In this document: piece after piece, positions 15,974-24,045 of the stretch
How positions within the stretch are numbered: the first letter of the stretch is position 1
Layout: the number at the start of each line of letters is the position of its first letter
NCBI RefSeq assembly: GCF_046156175.1
Contig: NZ_JAYLVL010000003.1
Span: forward strand, 62,001-126,000
DNA length: 64,000 nucleotides
Direction of reading: 5' to 3'
From: Lacisediminihabitans sp046156175
GTDB taxonomy: Bacteria; Actinomycetota; Actinomycetes; Actinomycetales; Microbacteriaceae
The notes under the pieces: generated by a model
The model's database searches: none
What the model was told of the DNA's origin: nothing
Seen by the model: the letters and a program-made list of their open reading frames with translations, nothing else
Program-made: the position numbers and the translations under genes

Positions 15974-16768
15974 ATGCCTTCTGCCCGCCGTGCCCGTCCG
16001 GAGCCGATCTATCGCTCCGCGATCACGCTTGGGCGCGGTCTCTTCGGGTTCTGGCGTCTTCGCCGCCGTGAGAACGGGCTCGACAATCTTCCGGACACCG
16101 GCGGCGCCGTGCTGGCTATGACCCACTTCGGTTATCTCGAATTCGCGCTCATCGAGTGGGCGACCTGGATGCACAACCGGAGGCGCATCCGTTTTCTCGC
16201 CACCAAACGCGCATTCGACAAGCCCGGCATCGGTTGGCTGCTGCGGGGAATGCACCACATCCCGGTCGACATGGAACGCGGCGCGGAGGCCTATGCCGAG
16301 GCCGTTGCCGCGCTGCGGGCCGGCGAACTCATCGGGGTGTTTCCCGAGGCGGGGGTCAGTGCATCATTCGAGGTGCGCGAGCTCAAGACCGGCGCCGTAC
16401 GGCTCGCCGCCGAGGCCGGAGTGCCGGTGATCCCGGTCGCCGTCTGGGGCGGCCAGCGCCTGATGACCAAGAACCACCCAGTGGCTTTCCGGGAACGTTT
16501 CGGGGTCGAAATCTCCTTCGCCTTCGGTACGCCGATCACCGTCGGGTCCGGCGACGATACCCAGTCCGTCACGGAAGGCCTGCGGAAGACCATGCAGTCG
16601 ATGGTGGATTCGCTGCAGTCCGACTATCCCGTCGACGGCGCGGGGCAGTGGTGGCAGCCGCGATCCCGGGGAGGCACCGCACCGACGCCCGCCGAAGCCG
16701 CGGCATCCGATGCCGAACGCGCACGGAGGCGGGAACAGGCAAGACCGACCGCTACAGGTGCACCATGA
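15974..16768 (+). CDS. 1-acyl-glycerol-3-phosphate acyltransferase-like protein (PlsC family)
   Basis: Predicted to transfer an acyl chain to lysophosphatidic acid or a related acceptor at the membrane (264 aa). Visible family motifs: HFGYLEFAL near 45 (a relaxed form of the HX4D block; the usual Asp is Glu), FLATKRAFDKPGIGWLLRG near 75, VFPEAGVSASFEVRELKTGAVRLA near 118 (FPEG-like block) and VPVIPVAVWG near 145. Because His-X4-Asp is not strict, substrate and activity are uncertain. ATG 15974 lies 6 nt after TACGCT, so probably leaderless. The C-terminus is Ala/Arg-rich. Its end overlaps antisense with the GH81 gene by 17 bp. Confidence 0.8.
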   Translation: MPSARRARPEPIYRSAITLGRGLFGFWRLRRRENGLDNLPDTGGAVLAMTHFGYLEFALIEWATWMHNRRRIRFLATKRAFDKPGIGWLLRGMHHIPVDMERGAEAYAEAVAALRAGELIGVFPEAGVSASFEVRELKTGAVRLAAEAGVPVIPVAVWGGQRLMTKNHPVAFRERFGVEISFAFGTPITVGSGDDTQSVTEGLRKTMQSMVDSLQSDYPVDGAGQWWQPRSRGGTAPTPAEAAASDAERARRREQARPTATGAP

Positions 16769-18797
16769 TCCAGGCCAGCAGGTAGGAGCGGCTGTTGCCG
16801 TCGTCGATGCGGTCCTCGTTGAGCACCGACGTCGCCTCGAGAGCGGATGCCGCGGCATCCGGCCCCTCGAGTGCCCGGTACATCAGCAGGAAGTCACCGA
16901 AGACCACGTCGTAGCCGTTGGGCACGGAGTCGGCCAGATTCGCGGCGATTCGCCCCGGGTCGCCGCCCAGATAGTCGGCCACGGGGCTCATCGGCAACAC
17001 CACGATGCCCAGCTTCGTGCTCGGATCGGCGCTGAAGAAGGTGGCGTAGTCGCGCTTGCCTCCCCAGACGAGTGATGTGACGGTGTGGTCGAAACCCCGG
17101 TAGACACTCGCATCGAGGGGGAAATCGGTCCAGTAGGCCTTGGAGGAGGCGACCTCGGCCGACAGCATCCACCGGGCTTCGGTCTCGAGCGCGGACTGCG
17201 AGCTGGCGGCGGCCCAGAGCGCCAGGCCGTTCCAGGCGGAGACGGCCTCAGAGCTGGACTCCTGATTGTTGCCGTCACCGAAGATCGAGGTTCCGCTCGC
17301 CCAGGAGTGGCCCGCATAGGCGTCGAACACCCGCTGCACGGGGAAGTAGCTGCTCTTCGCCGTGGTGGCGAGGTCTGCGGCGAGGAGGTTGATGACGGGA
17401 GCCCAGCGGGCGGCGAGTTCTGGATTGTCGGCCGCGAGCACTCCGGCCGCGTAGAAGAAGTATCCGTAGTGGAAGTGGTGATCGTTGAACTCGTCGGAGC
17501 CGAACGAGGGCTGCAGGCCGACGATCCCCTTCGCCGAGGCGTCGTAGACGAAGCAGTGGGAGTCTCGGGTGCTGCAGCCCTTCGGGTCGGTCCAGTCGTC
17601 GATGGCGGCGACGAGCTTCGTCGTGATGGCGGCGGCCGCATCATCCGCCCCCACCTGTTTGGCGATCTCGAGCAGATTGACCAGGCGGTAGAGCCACTTG
17701 CCGCCGTAGTAGGTGTCGGCTGGTTCGTCACGGGTCGAGACGACGTCCGCGGTCACCTGGGCGGCCAGCCTGGCCTTCTGCGATGCACTGAGCTTCGAGA
17801 GGTCGAGCGAGCCGCGCGGAGCGATGGCGGGAGTCATCCAGCCGAGGGTCGTGACAGTGCATGCGCTGAGCGTTCCATAGATGCTCGGATAGGTGCCGGC
17901 GGCGCAGGAGGTGCCCGGGGCGAGGGCCGCGGCCTGGTGGGGCATCGCGGCAACGATCGTCGGGGCATCGCCGACCGTGGCATAAGAGAGGGCCGTGGTG
18001 GCCTTCGAGCCGCCCGATGCCCACGTCAGCGTCGTGCCGGTGACCGGATGCCGGGCCGCGGTGACGAAGTCGGCCACCGATCCGCCCGTCGACAGAACGA
18101 ACCAGGTCGCCGACTGCCCGTGGGAGAGCCGCAGCGATCCGCCCCCCTCGGCGAGGGCCCCCGCGGAGACCAGACCGTAGGTGACTCCCCCGATCTCGGT
18201 CGTCCAGGCACCGGTTCCCGCGGCCTTCGTGAACGGCTGCCCGAACGTGACCGACATCGTCTTCTCCGCGGTGAAGCTCACGAACGGTGAGCCCTCCGCG
18301 ATGACGGTATGCCCGAGTCGGGTACTTCCGTCTCGCTGCTCGATGGTGACGGATGCGGTGTCGTAGGCCGTGACGACCTGGGAGTCGGCGCCGAGGTCGG
18401 CGCTGATGATCGGCGCGAAGCCACCCGTGATGACGGCGGGCTGCGTCGAAACGGTGGGGACCCCGAAGGCGAAGCCTCCCGCGGAGAGCTGGAATCCCAG
18501 GGGAAGCGGGAAGACGGGCATCGACGGGGTGCCGAAGACCAGCCCGCTGAACCAGCGATTGGTCGGCGGCAGGAGTCCCGCGTCCAGACGCGCGTGCGGG
18601 AGAGCCTTCATCGTGCGCTCGGGCACCGCGGCGACGAGGGGCGCGATACTCGAGGTGGGAAAGACCGTGGAGCTCGGTCCCGTCGGAACAGCCGACGATG
18701 TCGACGACGGACCCGTCGGTGTGCATCCGCTCACCAGCGCCGCCATGGCGAGGAGGGCGGCGACGAACCCCACAGCTGCGGAGCCCCTGGCTCTCAT
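16752..18797 (-). CDS. GH81 endo-1,3-beta-glucanase, lipoprotein
   Basis: Predicted to hydrolyse beta-1,3-glucan outside the cell (681 aa). Lipobox ALVSGC (Cys about 25). GH81 signatures: LPPTNRWFSGLVFG near 73, YYGGKWLYRLVNLLEIAKQ near 366, GSDEFNDHHFHYGYFFYAAG near 438 (the Asp-rich catalytic block) and FGDGNNQESSSEAVSAWNG near 509 with the catalytic Glu pair. ATG 18797 gives a clean signal peptide; longer starts add 31 polar residues. It starts 25 bp after the HlyD-like gene stop, so it is the third gene of an operon with a family-2 glycosyltransferase. That context suggests trimming or release of a beta-1,3-glucan made by the operon. Confidence 0.92.
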   Translation of the reverse strand: MRARGSAAVGFVAALLAMAALVSGCTPTGPSSTSSAVPTGPSSTVFPTSSIAPLVAAVPERTMKALPHARLDAGLLPPTNRWFSGLVFGTPSMPVFPLPLGFQLSAGGFAFGVPTVSTQPAVITGGFAPIISADLGADSQVVTAYDTASVTIEQRDGSTRLGHTVIAEGSPFVSFTAEKTMSVTFGQPFTKAAGTGAWTTEIGGVTYGLVSAGALAEGGGSLRLSHGQSATWFVLSTGGSVADFVTAARHPVTGTTLTWASGGSKATTALSYATVGDAPTIVAAMPHQAAALAPGTSCAAGTYPSIYGTLSACTVTTLGWMTPAIAPRGSLDLSKLSASQKARLAAQVTADVVSTRDEPADTYYGGKWLYRLVNLLEIAKQVGADDAAAAITTKLVAAIDDWTDPKGCSTRDSHCFVYDASAKGIVGLQPSFGSDEFNDHHFHYGYFFYAAGVLAADNPELAARWAPVINLLAADLATTAKSSYFPVQRVFDAYAGHSWASGTSIFGDGNNQESSSEAVSAWNGLALWAAASSQSALETEARWMLSAEVASSKAYWTDFPLDASVYRGFDHTVTSLVWGGKRDYATFFSADPSTKLGIVVLPMSPVADYLGGDPGRIAANLADSVPNGYDVVFGDFLLMYRALEGPDAAASALEATSVLNEDRIDDGNSRSYLLAWIMVHL

Positions 18798-18822
18798 GCC
18801 CGGTTCCCGCCGGCCCGACCGG

Positions 18823-19554
18823 TCAGAGTCCGATCTTGTGGATGAAGGCGAAGAAGCCGTCGCTGACCCCCGAGAGGATCCCGTCGTCACGCAGGGCGAG
18901 AGAGGCCGACACCGGCGTGCCCCGTTTCACGAGCCCGTTGTAGGCGCCATCCACGAGTCCATCGCTCGACACCTTCACCGTGGTCTGGGCATCACCCTGC
19001 ACGGTCTCGACATCGATGGACTCGACGGTGCCCTCGATGACGGTCTGATTGGGCAGCAGGATCTTGACCGCGGCGCCGTCTTCCACCCGCGAATACTCGC
19101 GACCCGTGAGCCGGAATTCGGCGGTGACGAAGAGGGAGCCCGCCCGGTCGATGGTCGCGAGCACCTGGCCGGCTTGCACGAAGGATCCGGCTTCCGTCGT
19201 CACCTCCGCCACCGTTCCCGCAACGGCCGCCGTGAGCGTGATGATGCCGTCATCGGTCACCGTGTAGGTGATGGTCTCGGGTTTGAGCAGCCCTTTGGCC
19301 AGGTCGGCCTGCAGGGAGGGACTCTGCAGGGTGAAGAGCGTCTCGCCCTTCGTGACCCGGTCTCCGTCTTTCACGAGGCTCGTGATGACGGTGCCGCCGT
19401 AGTCGATGCCGACGGGATAGCGCTCGGCTTCGAGGGAGGCGGACGTGCTGGTGGTCTGGGACTGCCGCTGGTTGAACACCAGGGTGAGGCCGGCGGCGAT
19501 GACGAGCACACCGATGATTCCGGTGAAGAGTTTGAGACGGCTGGCCCAGGTCAT
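18823..19554 (-). CDS. HlyD-like membrane fusion protein
   Basis: 243-aa protein with one N-terminal membrane helix (about 8-27), then a biotinyl-lipoyl-like pair of half motifs (VKDGDRVTKGETLFTL near 61 and AAVAGTVAEVTTEAGSFVQAG near 109) and a beta-barrel segment (NQTVIEGTVESI near 167). The long coiled-coil hairpin normal for HlyD/EmrA proteins is missing. Its ATG overlaps the TGA of the glycosyltransferase gene by 4 bp (ATGA) and GH81 follows at 25 bp. By analogy with Alg44 or other polysaccharide secretion subunits it could guide the nascent glycan; this is inference from context. Confidence 0.83.
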   Translation of the reverse strand: MTWASRLKLFTGIIGVLVIAAGLTLVFNQRQSQTTSTSASLEAERYPVGIDYGGTVITSLVKDGDRVTKGETLFTLQSPSLQADLAKGLLKPETITYTVTDDGIITLTAAVAGTVAEVTTEAGSFVQAGQVLATIDRAGSLFVTAEFRLTGREYSRVEDGAAVKILLPNQTVIEGTVESIDVETVQGDAQTTVKVSSDGLVDGAYNGLVKRGTPVSASLALRDDGILSGVSDGFFAFIHKIGL

Positions 19555-21248
19555 GCGGAGACCTCCTTCGGAGAGCGGATGGTCGTGTTGGCAGTCTCGA
19601 CCCGGCGCGCGGCCCGAGCGGCCACCTTCGCCGATCGGCTCTCACCCATCGCGGCGATCACGAAGCTGCCGAGGATCACCGTGTTGGTGACGTTCCATGC
19701 CGTGGCGAGGGTGAGAAATCCGTTGTCGAGGTCGCGGTAGATCGCGACGACGGAGGTCAGGGCGAGAAAGATGAAGAAGAGCACCTGGGGGATCATGAAG
19801 TTGAACGGCGAGCTGACCTTGGTTCGGTCGCCGGTGGCGCTCCACTTCTGTTCCTTGCCGACGAGCACGTTCACCAACGCGGCGACATAGATCGGGAACG
19901 ACGCTGTCGCGAGCATCAGGGTCTCCCAGCGGAAGGATCCCATCGTGTAGAACGCGAGCACGATCTGCATCACGTAGAAGCCGCTGTAGTAGAGCAACCA
20001 GGTGAAGACCGTGGTGGAGAGATTCATCGGCCTCAGGTCGAAGTAGATCTCGAGCGGCGGCACCAGCAGGAGCAGCAGTGGGCAGATCCCGGTGAGGTAG
20101 AAGGACGCCGTCACGAGGTACTGCAGTCGCTGGTCGAGGGTGAGCTTGCGGCCCCGGGCGAGCGGGTTGCGGCGGAACAGGATCTCGAAACCGCCGGTCG
20201 CCCACCGCAACTGCTGCTTCGTGTAGGCCTCGACCGTGTCGGGCGCATGGCCGACGGCGAGGGTCATGGGGATGAAGACCGTGTTCCAGCCCCGCTCGTG
20301 CAGCATGAGGGAGGTCCAGACGTCTTCGGACTTCGAGTCCGTGTAGAGGCCACCGACATCATCGATCGCAGTGCGGCGGAAGATCACGTTGGTGCCGACG
20401 CAGAATGCCGCATTGAAGCGGTTGCGGCCCGGCTGGATGAACCGGTAGAACACCGACTGCATATAGCCGGCGCCACGGGAGATCACGTTGTGCAGGTTGC
20501 CGTAGGTCTGCGGAGTCTGCACGAAGGCGACATTCGCATTCGCGAAGAAGGGCACGGTCTCGACGAGGAATTCGGGGTCGGCAACGAAGTCCGCATCGAA
20601 GATGGCGAAGAACTGGCCGGAACTGATGGCGAGGGCGTGGTTGACGTTTCCGGCCTTGGCTCCGCCGGAGGTGAGCCGCCGCACGTAGCGCGCACCGAGC
20701 GACTCGGCGAGATCCCGCACCTCATCGGATCGACCGTCGTCGAGCACCCAGGTCACGTGGGAGCCGCGGATGGCGAGAGCGGCCGTGACGGTTTCGCGGA
20801 TGACCGCGAGTGGCTCGCCGTAGGTGGTGATGAAGACGTCGACCGAGACCCGTTCGCCGTCGAGGTACATGCGGCGGCGGTCGTAGACCCGCATGCTGCC
20901 CCGGCCGATGGGCTCGGCATCGTGGAAGAGCGCAGCCCTGGCATTGTGGAAGGCGAAGTCCCGGGGATCCTGCGACCCGGAGAGGATGGTCCACATGGAG
21001 AGCAGTGCCTGGGCGATGAGAATCGACTCGGCGAGGATCACCATCGAGTAGGGCAACCAGTCGCCCCGGCTCGCGGGGTTGAGCAGGAACCAGGCGTAAG
21101 CGAGGATGCCGACCGTCGCGATCAGGACGAGCATGACGAGCGACGGAGACTGCGACTTCGTCGTCTCGACGGAGCGTTCGACCGGTTCGGGTTCGACATA
21201 GTCCGGCGGCGCGACCAGGCGTTGACGAGGAGAATTGAGCGTTGTCAT
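19551..21248 (-). CDS. Processive family-2 glycosyltransferase (cellulose/curdlan synthase-like)
   Basis: Membrane glycosyltransferase of 565 aa with two N-terminal helices (about 38-90), a GT2 catalytic domain and about five C-terminal helices. Motifs of processive beta-glycan synthases are present: VLDDGRSDE near 163, FDADFVADP near 213 (DxD), SKSEDVWTSL near 294 (the TED position reads SED) and QQLRWATGG near 327 (QxxRW). There is no PilZ domain at the C-terminus, unlike c-di-GMP-dependent BcsA. ATG 21248 is preceded by AAAGAG. With HlyD-like and GH81 genes downstream (4-bp overlap, then 25 bp), the likely product is a beta-1,3-glucan, but cellulose or a mixed glucan is not excluded by sequence alone. 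Confidence 0.9.
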   Translation of the reverse strand: MTTLNSPRQRLVAPPDYVEPEPVERSVETTKSQSPSLVMLVLIATVGILAYAWFLLNPASRGDWLPYSMVILAESILIAQALLSMWTILSGSQDPRDFAFHNARAALFHDAEPIGRGSMRVYDRRRMYLDGERVSVDVFITTYGEPLAVIRETVTAALAIRGSHVTWVLDDGRSDEVRDLAESLGARYVRRLTSGGAKAGNVNHALAISSGQFFAIFDADFVADPEFLVETVPFFANANVAFVQTPQTYGNLHNVISRGAGYMQSVFYRFIQPGRNRFNAAFCVGTNVIFRRTAIDDVGGLYTDSKSEDVWTSLMLHERGWNTVFIPMTLAVGHAPDTVEAYTKQQLRWATGGFEILFRRNPLARGRKLTLDQRLQYLVTASFYLTGICPLLLLLVPPLEIYFDLRPMNLSTTVFTWLLYYSGFYVMQIVLAFYTMGSFRWETLMLATASFPIYVAALVNVLVGKEQKWSATGDRTKVSSPFNFMIPQVLFFIFLALTSVVAIYRDLDNGFLTLATAWNVTNTVILGSFVIAAMGESRSAKVAARAARRVETANTTIRSPKEVSA

Positions 21249-21672
21249 TGTGCACTCTTTCGGGTGAGGACTCATGAACTGCTGAAGTACGGGTGGGGCT
21301 GTGGGTATGGCCGAGCGCGACGCTGCAATCGTCGCCGGGAGCGCGAAAGAGAGGGCCTCTGACGCTGGCGGAAATCGCAACGGCGTCGTTGACGGCACAC
21401 TGGCTTCACCGGGGTAGCGGTGAAGCCATGGGACGCGATACGGATCCGGACTAGGGACAGACAAGTCGTACGCGGTATATCGGGTATTGCAATTCAAGAA
21501 TATCGGATGCCCCGTGCTTCTGCGACCACACGCCGAATTCGGGTCGCAATGTTCACCTTTCTGAAACCTCGGTGAAACCCGGCTGCCGACCGTGGGGCAG
21601 ACTGGTGTGCGACATCCGAGGGCGTCTTTCGGGACTCCTCACCGCCAGACATCCACACCGCTGGGAGCCAGA
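21249..21672. other. Divergent intergenic region with a 10-bp inverted repeat
   Basis: This 424-bp region separates the glucan synthase operon and rnhA. It has an unusually A/T-rich stretch at about 21475-21510, where the promoters probably lie. A perfect inverted repeat, TGGCTTCACC (21401-21410) and GGTGAAGCCA (21419-21428), lies about 150 bp upstream of the synthase start; without a U-tract it is not a terminator and may be an operator or leader structure. The gene-less stretch contains no convincing small gene. Confidence 0.55.
21401..21428. promoter_or_regulatory. 10-bp inverted repeat upstream of the glucan synthase operon
   Basis: TGGCTTCACC, 8-nt loop GGGGTAGC, GGTGAAGCCA. Symmetric and perfect. 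The position between the A/T-rich promoter area and the start would make it part of the 5' leader of the synthase mRNA, or an operator. Confidence 0.5.
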
Positions 21673-22356
21673 ATGACGATCCGTGCCGCTGCCGACGGCT
21701 CCGCCCTCGGAAACCCCGGCCCGGCCGGCTGGGCCTGGTATGTGGATGACTCGTGCTGGGCCGCCGGCGGCTGGAAACATGCCACCAACAACCAGGCCGA
21801 GCTGACGGCGGTGCTCCAGTTCTTCCGCGCGACCGCTCACCTGGATGACGAGTTGCTGATCCTCTGCGACAGCCAGTATGTGATCAACTGCGTGACCAAG
21901 TGGATGCCCGGCTGGAAGCGAAAGGGCTGGCGCAAGGCCGACGGCAAACCGGTGATGAACGTCGAGTTGCTGCAGGAGATCGACGCCGAGCTGCCCGGTC
22001 GACGCTACCGATTCGAATGGGTGAAGGGTCACGCCAACCATCCGCTGAATGAGGCGGCGGATTCTCGGGCTCGCGCGGTCTCGGAGGCCTACCAGCGCGG
22101 CACCGCGATCCCCGCCGGACCCGGCTTCGTGCGCCCGGGAGAGCGTGCGGTCACGCGCCCGTCAGACACTCGACTGGCGCCGGCGGAGGCACCGGAAGTC
22201 CCGCCTCCCGCGGTGCTGTTCGACTTCGATGAGCCCGCCGCGACGGAGACGGTCGACGTGGTCGTGACCCTCAGCGCCGCCGAATTCGATCGGCTGTCGG
22301 CGCGGGCACGAACTCGCGGGGTGCGCCCGGAACAGGTGTTGCGCGACCTGATCTAG
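21673..22356 (+). CDS. rnhA: Ribonuclease HI family protein with C-terminal extension
   Basis: Cleaves RNA in RNA-DNA hybrids. The RNase H fold fills residues 1-145: AAADGSALGNPGPAG (first Asp), NNQAELTAV (Glu), LCDSQYVINCV (second Asp) with the basic handle GWKRKGWRKADGKPV, and VKGHANHPLNEAADSRA (His and last Asp). All four metal-binding acidic residues are visible. About 80 further residues follow, ending in a small alpha/beta part (VVVTLSAAEFDRLSARARTRGVRPEQVLRDLI) that resembles a ribbon-helix-helix or CopG-like helix pair; unusual for RNase HI. ATG 21673 has GGGAG at 5 nt. Confidence 0.92.
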   Translation: MTIRAAADGSALGNPGPAGWAWYVDDSCWAAGGWKHATNNQAELTAVLQFFRATAHLDDELLILCDSQYVINCVTKWMPGWKRKGWRKADGKPVMNVELLQEIDAELPGRRYRFEWVKGHANHPLNEAADSRARAVSEAYQRGTAIPAGPGFVRPGERAVTRPSDTRLAPAEAPEVPPPAVLFDFDEPAATETVDVVVTLSAAEFDRLSARARTRGVRPEQVLRDLI

Positions 22357-22377
22357 TGCAGCAGGGCTGCCAGTACA

Positions 22378-22412
22378 GCCGCGGCCGCTCCCCCGGTCGG
22401 AGCAGCCGCGGT
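22378..22412. terminator. Hairpin between convergent rnhA and the oxidoreductase gene
   Basis: GCCGCGGCCGCTCC (22378-22391) pairs with GGAGCAGCCGCGGT (22399-22412), 12 of 14 strict pairs plus G-T, 7-nt loop. No U-tract is obvious, so it is a probable rather than certain terminator. It ends on the first copy of the 18-bp tandem repeat. Confidence 0.5.
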
Positions 22413-22478
22413 CATGCCGGGCCGAAAGGTCATGCCAGGCCGAAAGGTCATGCCGGGCCGAAAGGTCATGCGAGGCCG
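22410..22478. repeat. 18-bp tandem repeat anchored on a stop codon
   Basis: Unit GGTCATGCCGGGCCGAAA at 22410-22427, 22428-22445 (one change), 22446-22463 and a fourth, partial copy 22464-22478 (GGTCATGCGAGGCCG). Each unit contains TCA, the minus-strand TGA. The fourth copy carries the real stop of the gene 22466-23917; the other three lie downstream of it and repeat the stop in frame every 18 nt. Confidence 0.92.
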
Positions 22479-23917
22479 AGATACGGACGGCGGGTGACGC
22501 CGAACTCGTCCCGGAGTGCCGTCATCGCGGCGTAGTAGCCGCCGAGGCCGTGCACGGCGGGACCGGGCGGAGTGGACGACGAGCACAGGTAGATGCCGCG
22601 CGCCGCAGTGCGCCAGGGGGTCGGGGACAGCACCGGACGGGCGAGCAACTGCGCGATGGTCACATCTCCGCCGGCGATGTCCCCACCGATGTAGTTGGGG
22701 TTGTGTCGCTCGACCTCGAGAGCGGTCCGGCTCGACGACGCGATGATCGTGTCTCGGAACCCCGGCGCATAGCGCTCGATCTTCGAAATGATCGCCCCGG
22801 CCCGGTCTTCGGTCGACCCGCGCGGAACGTGCGTGTAGGTCCACAGCACATGGGTTCCCTTCGGAGCACGGGAGGGATCGAAGGGTGTCGGTTGCGACAC
22901 GAGCACATAGGGATCTGCCGGATGACGACCGGCCGCGACATCCGCCTCGGAGATTCCCACCTCCTCGCGGGTGCCGCCGACGTGGAGGGTCGCCGCCTCG
23001 GCGAGACGGGGATCCGACCACGGCACGGGCGCGGAGAGCGCGAAGTCCACTTTGGCGACCGCGTTGCCGTACCGGAAGCGCTCGAGCGCGCGACGGTAAC
23101 TCACGGGAAGGCGGTCGCCCGCGATGCGGGCCAGGGCACGCGGGGTCAGGTCGAACAGCACCACCTTCGCCTTCGGGAGCTCGGCGAGCGAGGTCACTTC
23201 GGTGTCCGTGACGATCTCTCCCCCGTGAGCGAGAAGGTCGGCCGCCAGGGCGTTTACGATCGATTGGCTTCCGCCGATCGGGATCGGCCAGCCGCGCGCA
23301 TGCCCGGTGGTGGCGAGCACCAGGCCGGCCGCCGCCGTCGCGAGGCTCGGGACCGGTCGGATCGCGTGCGCGTTCACGCCGGTGAGCATCGCCGGGGCGA
23401 GATCCTCCCGGAACCGCAGGTCCCAACCGCGGGTGCCCTGCTCGAGGATCCGCAGGCCAAGCATGGCGAGAGTGAGCGGATGACGCGGCAGCTGCAGTAC
23501 CTGGGACCCGGCGAACTGGGCGACCTCGTCCGCCCGCCGCACCAGCGGTTCGAGCAGGTTCTTCCACGCGGCACCATCGACGCCGAGGTCATCCGCGGTG
23601 CGGTCGAGGTCGCGCCAGGCGATGCCGGAGCGCCCGTTGTCGAGGGGATTCGCGTAGGAGATCTCGGGGATCACGAAATCGACCCGCTTGTCGAGCTCGA
23701 AGGCGCGGAAGAAGGCAGACGAGAGCGCCTGCGGATGGACCGCCGAGCAGACGTCGTGAAGTACACCCGGGAGAGTCAGCTCCTCGGTGCGCGCTCCCCC
23801 GCCGATGGTCTTCTCCCGTTCGTAGACCCGAACGGAGAGTCCGGCGCGGGCCAGCACGACGGCGGCGGCGAGACCGTTGGGGCCCGCTCCGACGACGATC
23901 GCATCACAGTCATCCAT
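22466..23917 (-). CDS. Phytoene-dehydrogenase-like FAD oxidoreductase
   Basis: FAD-dependent oxidoreductase (483 aa) of the CrtI/CrtO-like amine-oxidase superfamily. N-terminal dinucleotide fold: DAIVVGAGPNGLAAAVVLARAG, then VYEREKTIGGGART. C-terminal FAD-closing segment: GIYLCSSSTPPGPAVHGLGGYYAA. The family includes carotene ketolases and desaturases, but this branch is broad and the substrate is not evident; no crtB or crtE gene is near. ATG 23917 has a GGTGGGGG stretch just upstream. The last codons are the start of an 18-bp tandem repeat that copies the stop codon three more times. Confidence 0.85.
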   Translation of the reverse strand: MDDCDAIVVGAGPNGLAAAVVLARAGLSVRVYEREKTIGGGARTEELTLPGVLHDVCSAVHPQALSSAFFRAFELDKRVDFVIPEISYANPLDNGRSGIAWRDLDRTADDLGVDGAAWKNLLEPLVRRADEVAQFAGSQVLQLPRHPLTLAMLGLRILEQGTRGWDLRFREDLAPAMLTGVNAHAIRPVPSLATAAAGLVLATTGHARGWPIPIGGSQSIVNALAADLLAHGGEIVTDTEVTSLAELPKAKVVLFDLTPRALARIAGDRLPVSYRRALERFRYGNAVAKVDFALSAPVPWSDPRLAEAATLHVGGTREEVGISEADVAAGRHPADPYVLVSQPTPFDPSRAPKGTHVLWTYTHVPRGSTEDRAGAIISKIERYAPGFRDTIIASSSRTALEVERHNPNYIGGDIAGGDVTIAQLLARPVLSPTPWRTAARGIYLCSSSTPPGPAVHGLGGYYAAMTALRDEFGVTRRPYLGLA

Positions 23918-24045
23918 TCCCCCACCCTGTCACAATCGGCGGCTTCGCCCTCAGGACTCGACAGCGGCGGCGATGGGTGTACAGGCAGCCATGGCACACT
24001 GGGCGTTGCCCGGGCAGACGGCGTGGGTGGCGAAGGGACAGCGGC

